A stretch of DNA of 64,000 nt from assembly GCA_001548435.1 (NCBI GenBank), contig AP017308.1, positions 2,923,030 through 2,987,029 of the forward strand, given 5' to 3'. Below are positions 43,161 through 52,600 of this stretch, piece by piece. Made by a program: the position numbers and the translations under genes. Under the pieces are notes generated by a model that searched no databases, was not told the DNA's origin, and saw only the letters and a list, made by a program, of their open reading frames with translations. This DNA comes from Leptolyngbya sp. NIES-3755 (GTDB taxonomy: Bacteria > Cyanobacteriota > Cyanobacteriia > Leptolyngbyales > Leptolyngbyaceae). How positions within the stretch are numbered: position 1 is the first letter of the stretch; every line of letters starts with the position of its first letter.

Positions 43161-44162
43161 GTGAGCGGGACGATTTCAAACTTAGAAAAAATTGCGATCG
43201 TCCGGGCATTACCAGGACTGGGAGACTTTCTATGTGCAATTCCAGCCTTACGTGCCTTGAGAACGGCTTTTCCTCAAGCGCGGGTTACATTCATCGGGTT
43301 GCCTAATTCACAGGGCTTGGTGGAGCGATTTTCACAATACATTGACGAATTTGTAGTGCTGCCAGGTTATCCAGGTTTACCAGAACAGCCTGCAAACTTA
43401 GCCGCGTTGCCAGAGTTTTTTGAACAGATGCGATCGCGAAAATTCGATCTAGCGATTCAAATGCACGGAAGTGGTGTAGTAACGAATCCGCTAACTTTGG
43501 GCTTGAGTGCAACTCGAACGATCGGCTTTTTTCAACCGGGTCAAACTTGTCCTGATCCAGACTCATTTCTACCATTCGTTGAAACAGAACACGAGATTCT
43601 AAGATATCTTCGACTGCTTGAGTTTGTTGGGATTCCAGCTTCAGAACCAGAGATGGCATTTCCGATCGCAATGCTTGATCGACAAGAGTTTCAAACTTTG
43701 TCTCAGCTACACGGATTGAAGCGATATGTCTGTATTCATGCGGGGGCGAGTGTGCGATCGCGGTGTTGGTCGGGCGATCGATTTGCAGCGGTTGGAGAGC
43801 AGCTTGCTCAGAAGGGTTGGCAGATTGTTTTGACTGGAACTTGTGAAGAACGAGGATTGACGGACTCGATCGCTCGATTGATCAAGGCTCCAACAATCAA
43901 TCTAGCAGGACGCACAAGTTTAGGAACATTAGCGGCGTTGTTAGAAGGCTGCAAATTATTGGTGAGCAACGATACGGGAATTTCCCATCTTGCTGCGGCA
44001 CTGAAAGTTCCGAGTGTTGTGATTTTTAGTGGTTCTGACCCTTTGCGATGGTCGCCTTTGGATCAGCAGCGACATCGATCGATTGTTCCGCCTGCTTCGG
44101 TGGGTGATGTTTTAGAGCAAGTTGAATCGTTGTTGAAGCAGGAGTCGATCTATGTGGCATGA
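43161..44162 (+). CDS. glycosyltransferase family 9 (heptosyltransferase-like)
   Basis: A 333-residue GT9 enzyme of the ADP-heptose:LPS transferase type. N-terminal: IAIVRALPGLGDFLCAIPAL. C-terminal nucleotide-sugar site: VCIHAGASVRSRCWSGDRFA, then TCEERGLTDSIARLI, NLAGRTSLGTLAALLEGCKL and LVSNDTGISHLAAALKVPSV. Start is GTG 43161 with AGGA upstream. It is the first gene of a six-gene run with overlaps of 4-11 bases, and a phosphoheptose isomerase domain is encoded later in the same run, which supports heptose as a substrate. It overlaps the next gene by 11 bases. Confidence 0.9.
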   Translation: MSGTISNLEKIAIVRALPGLGDFLCAIPALRALRTAFPQARVTFIGLPNSQGLVERFSQYIDEFVVLPGYPGLPEQPANLAALPEFFEQMRSRKFDLAIQMHGSGVVTNPLTLGLSATRTIGFFQPGQTCPDPDSFLPFVETEHEILRYLRLLEFVGIPASEPEMAFPIAMLDRQEFQTLSQLHGLKRYVCIHAGASVRSRCWSGDRFAAVGEQLAQKGWQIVLTGTCEERGLTDSIARLIKAPTINLAGRTSLGTLAALLEGCKLLVSNDTGISHLAAALKVPSVVIFSGSDPLRWSPLDQQRHRSIVPPASVGDVLEQVESLLKQESIYVA

Positions 44163-44586
44163 ACAAAAGATATTGGTGATTCAACCGGGCAACAATGCTG
44201 AAAGCTTGCGATCGGGAATTGAACAAGTGCGATCGCGCTTTCCAATGGCTCAGATCGTGCTGTTGTGTACGGCTCAACTGAGTCGGATGGCATTGTCGAT
44301 CGTGGATATTAATCAGGTCTTGGTGCATTGTGCGATCGATGAAACTGGATTGTCTGGTGCTCCGGAGCGATTGTTGAACTTGATTGAACTTCTGAGAGTT
44401 GAGCAATTTGAGGCTGCGATCGTTCTACCCGATGAGAATCGATCGCCTTATTCGTTTGCTTATCTTTGTTATTTGGCAGAGATTCCGGTGCGGATTGGGG
44501 TGTCTTGTGAGTTTGGAGGCGGAGTGTTGTCACAGTGCGGGGCGAGTCTTGAGGAACTGCTGGAACGAGTTCAGGAGGCGGCGTGA
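44152..44586 (+). CDS. GT9-like half protein, unrecognised
   Basis: A 144-residue protein resembling only the N-terminal Rossmann half of GT9 enzymes: KILVIQPGNNAESLRSGIEQ, then FPMAQIVLLCTAQLSRMALS, FEAAIVLPDENRSPYSFAYL and EIPVRIGVSCEFGGGVLSQC. The nucleotide-sugar-binding C-terminal half is absent, so it is unlikely to be a transferase by itself. It overlaps the full GT9 by 11 bases and the regulator gene by 4 (GTGA), which indicates it is translated and maintained. Perhaps a regulatory or complex-forming subunit; function not known. Confidence 0.65.
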   Translation: MWHEQKILVIQPGNNAESLRSGIEQVRSRFPMAQIVLLCTAQLSRMALSIVDINQVLVHCAIDETGLSGAPERLLNLIELLRVEQFEAAIVLPDENRSPYSFAYLCYLAEIPVRIGVSCEFGGGVLSQCGASLEELLERVQEAA

Positions 44587-45845
44587 TACGAGACGGAATC
44601 TTGCTGACTCGATTTAAACGAGTTGCGAAAGGGATTGTTCAACGCATTCAAGAAGTGCTGAATGCACAGGTTTTTGTGGTGGACGATCGAGGAATGATTG
44701 TTGCAAGTACGGAGGTTGAAGCGATCGGTCATTGTTTTGATGCACCATCGAATATTAGGTTGCCTTTCCAAGTTGAGCAACAACGGGGAGAAGTGATTCT
44801 CAGCCATTTAGAGTCGGATGAAATTTCACTGCGGCTGACACAGGTTCTAGTTGAATTGATCGTGAATCAGGCATCATCGATCGCGCATCAACCTCTACAG
44901 CCTGAATTGAAAAATAAGTTTATTCATGACTTGCTTCGCGCTCCTAGTCGAGATGAATCGGAAGTATTGAGAGAAGCACAGATTTTAGGCTTAGATTTCA
45001 CTCGTCCTCGTGCTGTGATTTTGATTGATGCGGCTCATTATTTACTGTCTTGCCCAACTAAACCGTTTGAAATGTTAGATGTTCAAACCCAAAGGAGCAT
45101 TCAAGTCATCATTGGTAGCATTGTTAAATTCTTTCATCTACCGAACGACACAATTTGCGCTTACATTGGCGGTAGTGAAATTGCAGTACTCAAAGCGAGT
45201 AGCACTCAGGATTTAGAAGCTTGGGCAGATCAGAAAGATCCAGCGGGGAACCCTTCTTGGGCGAACTTAGCAGCCCTCAAACGAGCAAGCACAGAACTAT
45301 TGAATCAACTGCGATCGCAAACTCAAACGGATCTGAGTGTTGGGATTGGGCGATATCATCCGGGAATTCAGGGATTAGCTCGATCGTATCAAGATGCAAG
45401 AGCGGCATTATCTCTCGGTCATCATTTTTCTGGAGATAATCGCGTCTATTGTCTGGATGATCTGGGTGTCGCTGCATTTATTGGCATCTCAGACGAAAGC
45501 ACAAAAATTGATTTGGCAAAGCATTTATTAAGTCCATTAGATCAAGAACCGGAACTGATCGATACGCTACAAGCTTTCTTTGCCGAGAATTGCTATCCGT
45601 CTTCTACTGCAAGCAAGTTATCTATCCACAGAAATACTTTAAGTTATCGCCTTGACAAGATTACTTCGCTCACTGGACTGAATCCCCGTCTATTTGATGA
45701 TGCGGTTCAAATCCGATTGGCGTTACTATTACGCTCTTTTGTCAATTCGCATCCAGAAAATGATATTCGATTGGGCAATTGCACAATCTCTGAGCATTCA
45801 AATTCTTTACATCTTGTGCAAATGCCCAATGTATTCTCTCATTAA
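44583..45845 (+). CDS. CdaR/PucR-type transcriptional regulator
   Basis: A 420-residue regulator with an N-terminal sugar-diacid recognition-like region (about 12-135: AKGIVQRIQEVLNAQVFVVD, DRGMIVAST), a GGDEF-like middle part (about 140-310, with LSVGIGRYHPGIQGLARSYQ and DARAALSLG), and a C-terminal PucR helix-turn-helix (about 330-395: FFAENCYPSSTASKLSIHRN, TLSYRLDKITSLTGLNPRL). Start GTG 44583 overlaps the previous stop. CdaR relatives respond to sugar acids; here it is embedded in a glycosylation operon, so it may sense a sugar intermediate (inference). Confidence 0.88.
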   Translation: MIRDGILLTRFKRVAKGIVQRIQEVLNAQVFVVDDRGMIVASTEVEAIGHCFDAPSNIRLPFQVEQQRGEVILSHLESDEISLRLTQVLVELIVNQASSIAHQPLQPELKNKFIHDLLRAPSRDESEVLREAQILGLDFTRPRAVILIDAAHYLLSCPTKPFEMLDVQTQRSIQVIIGSIVKFFHLPNDTICAYIGGSEIAVLKASSTQDLEAWADQKDPAGNPSWANLAALKRASTELLNQLRSQTQTDLSVGIGRYHPGIQGLARSYQDARAALSLGHHFSGDNRVYCLDDLGVAAFIGISDESTKIDLAKHLLSPLDQEPELIDTLQAFFAENCYPSSTASKLSIHRNTLSYRLDKITSLTGLNPRLFDDAVQIRLALLLRSFVNSHPENDIRLGNCTISEHSNSLHLVQMPNVFSH

Positions 45846-45916
45846 ATTTTGCATGATGTAAGCAATCGGTTCAGTATGTTTGTTTTGTGCGATCGCACTT
45901 ATTCGGAATTTTGTCT

Positions 45917-46885
45917 ATGAAACCTCTTCGGATTCTCACCTGGCATGTCCACGGGAGTTATTTGTATTATCTAGTTCAGTCTCCACATCAGTTCTTTCTA
46001 CCTGTGAAACCAGGATTTCCAGAAGGATATGGTGGAAAGTTGGGAGGCTTTGCTTGGGGTGACAATGTGCATAATGTTCCGGCTGACGAAGTGCGGAATT
46101 TGGAGTTTGATTGCATTTTGTTCCAGTCTCGCAAGAACTATCTCGAAGATCAGTACGAAATTCTTTCAGCGAAACAGCGACAGTTACCCCGTCTTTATCT
46201 CGAACATGATCCGCCTCGTGAACATCCGACCGATACTTGCCACGTGGTGAATGATCCGAATGTCCTATTAGTTCATGTCACCCATTTCAATGATTTAATG
46301 TGGGACAGTGGCGATACTCCAACCTCTGTGATTGAACATGGCGTGATTATTCCTGAGTATGTTCGGTACAAAGGGGACTTAGAAAAAGGGATTGTGATTG
46401 TCAATGGCTTGCAGTCACGTGGGCGACGATTGGGGGCAGATGTGTTCGATCGAGTTCGGTCTCAAGTTCCACTCGATTTAGTTGGAATGCAGGCTGAAAA
46501 ACTGGATGGAAAGGGGGAAGTTCCGCATGATCAACTGGCTGAATTTACCTCGCACTATCGATTCTTCTTCAATCCGATTCGATATACCAGTCTAGGTTTA
46601 TCGGTTTGTGAGGCGATGATGATTGGAATGCCGATCGTTGGACTAGCAACAACAGAAATGACCACGGTAATTGAGAACGGCGTTTCTGGCTATGTTGATA
46701 CGAATGTCGATCGCTTAATTGAAGTGATGCAGCATCTCCAACAATACCCGGAAGACGCACAGCAACTAAGTCAGGGTGCGCGAAAATTCGCTGAACAACG
46801 ATTTAATATCAATCGGTTCGTGCGCGATTGGAATCAGGCATTTGCACGAGTTGTCGATCGTAAACCTACTCTTTCTGTCGTATGA
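45917..46885 (+). CDS. glycosyltransferase (GT4-like)
   Basis: A 322-residue glycosyltransferase. I chose ATG 45917 (MKPLRILTWHVHGSYLYYL), where the family homology begins; a GTG at 45887 is in frame. The donor-binding C-terminal part has FFFNPIRYTSLGLSVCEAMM and GMPIVGLATTEMTTVIENG, the usual GT-B nucleotide-sugar pocket. The N-terminal acceptor region with DNVHNVPADEVRNLEFDCIL is typical of this cyanobacterial group. It overlaps the next gene as ATGA. Acceptor and sugar unknown. Confidence 0.82.
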   Translation: MKPLRILTWHVHGSYLYYLVQSPHQFFLPVKPGFPEGYGGKLGGFAWGDNVHNVPADEVRNLEFDCILFQSRKNYLEDQYEILSAKQRQLPRLYLEHDPPREHPTDTCHVVNDPNVLLVHVTHFNDLMWDSGDTPTSVIEHGVIIPEYVRYKGDLEKGIVIVNGLQSRGRRLGADVFDRVRSQVPLDLVGMQAEKLDGKGEVPHDQLAEFTSHYRFFFNPIRYTSLGLSVCEAMMIGMPIVGLATTEMTTVIENGVSGYVDTNVDRLIEVMQHLQQYPEDAQQLSQGARKFAEQRFNINRFVRDWNQAFARVVDRKPTLSVV

Positions 46886-48792
46886 AACGAATTGCATTGA
46901 TCAGTGAACATGCTTCACCGTTTGGGATCTTAGGCGGAGTGGATAGTGGGGGTCAGAATGTCTATGTCGGACAGTTGGCAAAGCATTTAGCAAAACGTGG
47001 GTATCAAGTGGATATCTTTACGAGACGCGATCGAGCTTTGCTGCCAGAAATTGCAGAGTGGAGTGAAGGAGTTCGATTAATCCATGTTCCTGCGGGCGAT
47101 CCAGTGGAGATTCGCAAAGAGGATTTACTCCCGTACATGCAGGAATTTACAGCGTATATGTTGCGGTTTTGTCAGCAGACGCACTATGATTTGGTACATG
47201 CAAATTTCTGGATGTCTGGACTGGTTGCAGCAGAATTAAAGCGAGTGTTGCAAATTCCGTTTGTGATTACGTTTCATGCTTTGGGACGGGTTCGACGCTT
47301 TCATCAAGGTGGGAATGATGAGTTTCCAGATGAACGGTTTGACATTGAGGATCGATTAGTTCGAGAAGCCGATCGCATTATTGCTGAATGTCCGCAAGAT
47401 GAGACTGATTTAGTTCAACTTTACAATGCTGATCCACACAAGATTACGATCATTCCTTGTGGGTTTGATCCATCTGAATTCTGGTGTTTGGATAAAGCAC
47501 TGGCGAGAGTTGCGATTGGACTGAATCCAGACGATCGAATCATTCTACAACTCGGTCGAATGGTTCCACGCAAAGGAGTTGATACCGCGATCGCAGGTTT
47601 TGCCAAGTTCTGTGAGAAGACTCCCGCAAAATTGATCATTGTTGGTGGTGAACTCAATGATAGCGATCCGAGAATTGCCAAAGAAGTCGATCGATTAACT
47701 GCGATCGCAACTGAGCTAAATGTTTCTGATCGAGTGCATTTCGTGGGTCGTAAAGGTCGAGAAGTCTTGCGATACTACTACAGTGCCGCAGATGTGTTTA
47801 TCACAACGCCTTGGTATGAGCCATTTGGAATTACTCCACTCGAATCAATGGCTTGTGGAACGCCTGTGATTGGTGCAAATGTCGGTGGAGTCAAATTCTC
47901 AGTCGCAGATGGTGAAACAGGCTATCTAGTTCCGCCTAATCAACCGGATGCGATCGCGGATCGTCTCTCTCATTTGTATGCCCACCCAACTTTGCTCAAG
48001 AAACTGAGTCAGCAAGCGATTCGACGCGCCAATGATCACTTTACTTGGCAGAGTGTTGCAGATTCGATGGCAACCTTGTATCAGTCGATTTTGATTGATT
48101 CAAGTCCATTAGATTCGACTGCGGTAATCGATCGAGGATTTACTTCAGTCATCACAGCAATCCAATCTGCACAGCAATGCCTTCAAACTGAACTAATACA
48201 AGCTGCAACGCTGATCACGAATTGCTTTACTCAGGGCGGTAAAGTTCTGATTTGTGGAAATGGTGGCAGTGCGGCAGATGCTCAACATTGTGCAGCGGAA
48301 TTTGTTGGACGGTTCAAAATTCCAAATCGTCGAGGACTTCCAGCGATCGCGCTTTCGGCGGATAGTGCTTTGCTTACCGCTTGGTCGAATGATGTTGGAT
48401 ATGATCACGTTTTTTCCCGTCAGATTGAAGCATTTGCACAACCGAATGATTTAGTGATTGGAATTAGCACCAGTGGTCGATCGAAGAACATTCTCGAAGC
48501 CTTTGAAACGGCTCAACGGTTTGGAGTTCCGAGCATTGGAATTTTAGGCGGAGATGGAGGACATGCACGATCGCGGTGTGATTTATCGATCGTGGTTCCG
48601 GCAAGTGACCCACAACATATTCAGGAAGTGCAAATTATTGTGATTCATCTGCTCTGTGAGTTAGTTGAAGCATGGGTGGTGAATCACGAACAGAAACCGA
48701 AGCGACAACGATTGAGATTGCAGAATCGGAATCATTCGGGCATGGCAGTTGAAACCGCGTCTATACAAACAAAAACTGCCTTCGCAGGTTGA
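46882..48792 (+). CDS. fusion of GT4 glycosyltransferase and phosphoheptose isomerase (GmhA-like)
   Basis: A 636-residue bifunctional protein. Residues 1-400 are a GT4 enzyme (SEHASPFGILGGVDSGGQNV, then RMVPRKGVDTAIAGFAKFCE, YYSAADVFITTPWYEPFGIT and ESMACGTPVIGANVGGVKFS). Residues about 420-600 are a SIS-domain sedoheptulose-7-phosphate isomerase with LICGNGGSAADAQHCAAEFV, then LSADSALLTAWSNDVGYDHV and GISTSGRSKNILEAFE. GmhA makes D-glycero-D-manno-heptose 7-phosphate. The fusion couples a heptose-pathway step to a transferase. The last dozen codons and stop are supplied by a palindromic repeat, so the native C-terminus has been replaced. Confidence 0.92.
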   Translation: MKRIALISEHASPFGILGGVDSGGQNVYVGQLAKHLAKRGYQVDIFTRRDRALLPEIAEWSEGVRLIHVPAGDPVEIRKEDLLPYMQEFTAYMLRFCQQTHYDLVHANFWMSGLVAAELKRVLQIPFVITFHALGRVRRFHQGGNDEFPDERFDIEDRLVREADRIIAECPQDETDLVQLYNADPHKITIIPCGFDPSEFWCLDKALARVAIGLNPDDRIILQLGRMVPRKGVDTAIAGFAKFCEKTPAKLIIVGGELNDSDPRIAKEVDRLTAIATELNVSDRVHFVGRKGREVLRYYYSAADVFITTPWYEPFGITPLESMACGTPVIGANVGGVKFSVADGETGYLVPPNQPDAIADRLSHLYAHPTLLKKLSQQAIRRANDHFTWQSVADSMATLYQSILIDSSPLDSTAVIDRGFTSVITAIQSAQQCLQTELIQAATLITNCFTQGGKVLICGNGGSAADAQHCAAEFVGRFKIPNRRGLPAIALSADSALLTAWSNDVGYDHVFSRQIEAFAQPNDLVIGISTSGRSKNILEAFETAQRFGVPSIGILGGDGGHARSRCDLSIVVPASDPQHIQEVQIIVIHLLCELVEAWVVNHEQKPKRQRLRLQNRNHSGMAVETASIQTKTAFAG

Positions 48793-48844
48793 AGAAATTG
48801 AAAAGAGTTAGTCCATGCAGGTGGACTTTGTTTGTATAGCCGCG
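48756..48844. repeat. extragenic palindromic repeat overlapping the fusion gene's 3' end
   Basis: Outer arms CGCGTCTATACAAACAAA (48756-48773) and TTTGTTTGTATAGCCGCG (48827-48844) pair at 17 of 18 positions. Between them are smaller hairpins (CTGC-CTTC-GCAG and AGTCCA-N6-TGGACT). The arm sequence and its flank GAATTCCATTCGCC have the look of a dispersed cyanobacterial palindromic repeat, known to me from several genomes but not verified here. It lies across the stop codon at 48790. Confidence 0.75.
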
Positions 48845-48893
48845 AATTCCATTCGCCACAGCACAAAGAACATAATCCATAGAGGAGCAAATC

Positions 48894-49619
48894 ATGAACG
48901 ATTTAACTGGAAAAATTGCATTAGTTACAGGCGGTGCACAAGGATTGGGAGAAGCAATCTGTCGTGTTCTAGCAACCGCAGGCGTAACTGTGATTGTGGC
49001 AGACATTCGTGAAGAACTTGCAGAAAAGATTGCTTTAGAAATTAGCTCAGAGGGGGGGAAAGCCGCAGCCCTCAGATTAGATGTGACCGATGAAGCTCAA
49101 ATTCAGAAGAGCATTGATAAAGTCATTCAAGACTATGACCATCTGGATATCTTGATCAACAATGCAGGAATTGATGTCACAGTGTCGATCGAAGAACTTG
49201 ATATCAACGCTTGGGATCGAATCATGGCGGTGAATCTCCGCGCTCCTTTCATTCTCTCGAAAGCCGTGATCACACACATGAAGCAACGCCAGTCCGGGCA
49301 CATTGTGAACATTGCTTCAACGGCATCCAAACGAACTTGGGCAAATGCGACCGCGTATCATGCTAGCAAATGGGGCTTGGTTGGCTTTAGTCATGCGCTC
49401 CATGTAGAAGCTCGTCCTGAACGGGTGAAAGTCACGGCTGTGATTGCGGGTGGAATGCAAACCCCGTTTATTCTCGATCGCTTTCCTGATACTCCGCTCG
49501 ACAAGCTCCAAGATCCGAAGAATGTGGCGGATACAATTCGCTATATCTTGACTCAACCCCCTGAAACTGTGATTCCAGAAGTGATGGTGATTCCGATGCA
49601 GGAATCGTCTTGGCCCTAA
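48894..49619 (+). CDS. short-chain dehydrogenase/reductase (SDR)
   Basis: A 241-residue classical SDR: cofactor motif TGGAQGLGEAI (TGxxxGxG), ADIREEL after strand 2, NNAGID, the catalytic Ser in IVNIASTASKRT, and YHASKWGLVGF (YxxxK). The acidic residue after strand 2 (VADIRE) favours NAD(H). GGAG precedes the ATG. It follows the GT4-isomerase fusion after the palindromic repeat. It may modify the sugar or act independently. It is convergent with the NRPS, 25 bases from its stop. Confidence 0.9.
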   Translation: MNDLTGKIALVTGGAQGLGEAICRVLATAGVTVIVADIREELAEKIALEISSEGGKAAALRLDVTDEAQIQKSIDKVIQDYDHLDILINNAGIDVTVSIEELDINAWDRIMAVNLRAPFILSKAVITHMKQRQSGHIVNIASTASKRTWANATAYHASKWGLVGFSHALHVEARPERVKVTAVIAGGMQTPFILDRFPDTPLDKLQDPKNVADTIRYILTQPPETVIPEVMVIPMQESSWP

Positions 49620-49643
49620 TTTGGTTCAGTCCCGCTGTGTTAT

Positions 49644-52600
49644 CTATCGATCGCAGCAGGAAAGGCACTGACTCAGATACTCAGCTAACGTTTGTACATG
49701 CGGAGATTTGAGGAGCGAAAGATGATTGCCTGGAACTTGATAGCGTTCGATATCATTCACTAGAGTACTCCAACCCAATGTTGGATCGGTTTTGGTTGCA
49801 TCTGATGATCGAAACAAAGTCATTCGATCATCATAAGGCTGTGGCGTATATCGATAAGCTGCTTGGGCATTCGCATAGACAATTCGCAGCATCGGAGCGA
49901 TCGTAGATTCATCCAACAATCGCAATTGAGCCGCTTCAGGAATCGATCGCACCACTCTCGACCATTGCCAGCGAGACAACCGCGATCGATTCATTGCAAG
50001 AGCACCATAGTCTAGTAAAAATGGCATAGTAGACCAAAGCGCGTTTCCTAATAGAAATTTGAGGCTTTGATAGATAGAAAGTTTCTGATGCGGAGTAGGT
50101 GTGTCAAATAGTGCTAATAGTTCCACCTGTTTTCCAGCTTGTCTCAGTTGTTGTGCCATTTCATAAGCAACCCATCCACCAAAAGACCAACCTCCTAAAC
50201 AATAAGCGCCTTCTGGCTGTACGGTTTGAATTGCTTTGACATAGTAAGCTGCGATCGCTTCAATTCGATTTAGCGGTGCTGTTTTACCGTCTAATCCTAA
50301 AGGCTGAAGTCCATAAAAACTACGATCGCTCTTAAGTTCATTGGCAAGTTCCAAGTAAGGCAATACCACTCCGAACAAAGGATGCACACAGAAAAAAGGC
50401 TGTGAATGAGTCCCAATTGTAAGCGGAACGAGTGGCGACCAAGATACTTTAGCTTGAGGTTCGATCAAAGGTTGTGATGGATTCGAGCGTTTGCGACGAT
50501 ATGCAGTTCGATCAAGCGGAACTAATGGCGGAATCGTTGGGCTTGTTGTTTCCTGTAACTGATCTAAAACGGGAGCTAGTTGCGCGATCGTGGGAGCTTC
50601 AAACACGTTTTTCAAGGGTAGTTCTACTCCGAAAGCGTCTCGAACCCTCGAAGTCATTTGAGTTGCAAGTAAAGAATGTCCGCCAAGCTCGAAGAAATTA
50701 TCGTGAACGGTCGCATGATTGATTCTTAAAAGCTCTTTCCAAATCTCTAATAGTTTGAGTTCTGTTGTAGTTTTATCAGGATTTTCTGCGATCGCACTGG
50801 GTTGAGTGTTTTCTCTGCTTAATTGTGAGAGGGATTGTCGATCGACTTTTCCACTGGTTGTCATCGGTAGCACTGCTAAGGGGATAAATGCAGCAGGTAT
50901 CATGTAATCTGGCAATGATTGTTTGAGAAACTGCCGGAGGCTAGGAATCAATTGCTGAGCGAGTTGGGCTTGCATTGGATGATTTACATATTCACACCAA
51001 TCTAAGCTTGAGGGTTGAGATAGATTTGAACTGGAATCAACATCTTTTCGAGTGAAGAAAACATCATAGTTACCTTCATCAGATTCGGTAGACCAAGTAA
51101 TTTCTACAGTGTAAGGAAGTATCGCCTCTAAATTCCACCAGTCTTGAGGATCAGTTGCTTCAGTTGGTTGTTCTAATCTCTCTCGCATTTGTCCAACTGT
51201 TTTCGGATTGTCTGTATTATCTAACCAGGTTGCAGTTTTCACCGCAGCATCAACCCGACTGTTTACCACATTTGTAATTTTGAATCGCTCTGGCTTTGTT
51301 TCAAGCAGAATCTTTTTCACAGCGTCGATCGACAATCCACTTTCTGCATCAATGCGCTGTTGAATTGAAGATTGATTGTTAATATGCAGCAGGACATTGT
51401 ACCGAAACTGCGTCATTTCATTGTGATTCTGACCTCGTGAAAGTCGAATTTGTACCGAATTAATTTGAGGAAATCGGTCGCGTAATGCGTGAAAGAACAT
51501 TGGATCGATCGCAAGTTCTGGATCTTGAAACTGCGATCGATCGACAATTTGCCGAAGTTCATCCCGTTTTATTCCTGAATCTACCTGATTGAAGTTCATC
51601 CAGGCATGAAACGCACGAAGAAGCCGCAAGTTTCTGACATCACCAACAAAGAGAACACCTCCAGGTATAAGTCGATCGATCGATTGCTCCAGAACTTGCA
51701 ACAAGTAATCAACGGTTGGAAAATATTGCACGATCGAATTCAAAATAACTACCTCAAACGAGGCTGGATCAATGCCTTCAAAATCAGTTGCCGTTCGATG
51801 CAAGAGTTCAACCTGTGGCAGTGTTTCTAATTGGCTCTGAATTGTTTCTAAAGCAGCGATCGAGAAATCGGTTGCAACATACTTTTCACATTGAGGCGCA
51901 AGCTGAAACAGTAACAATCCAGTTCCACAGCCAATTTCTAAAATGCGTTTTGGTTTCAGTGCAAGAATTTGATTGACTCGATCGTTGACCCATTCTTGCA
52001 TTTGCTCCAGAGGAATGGACTGTCCAGTGTAGCTACTCTTCCAACCCGTGATGTTGAAAAGTTGAGAATCACTCGAAGTTCGATAGGTTTGATCATAGAG
52101 CAATCGCCAATGTTGAATCTGTTGAGAAGAAAGGAGTTCTGATTGCTGCAAAGTTTGTCGATCGAGACTAAAATAAGCAATTAATTGCATCTCGCTAGAA
52201 GTTTTTCCAGAAGTGACGATCGCGGCATCTTGAATTGATGGATGACGTTGTAAAGTCGCTTCGATTTCTCCCAATTCAACTCGGAAGCCTCGGATCTTAA
52301 TCTGATCATCAATGCGACCGAGAAATTCAAGCGAACCATCTGCCCGAAAACAAGCACGATCGCCTGTTTTATAAACAATAGAACCTTTCCAATTGACAAA
52401 TCGCTCCGCTGTGAGTTCTGGACGATTTAGATAGCCACGAGCAATGCCCTCACCGCCAATGTACAACTCGCCTGGAACTCCAACCGGAACTAGATTTGAA
52501 TTCGCATCCAGCACATACACTTGAGTATTCAAAATTGGATGACCAATCAATGCAGGAGAGTCGCCTGGATAAAGTTCTGCAACCGTTGACCAGATCGTTG

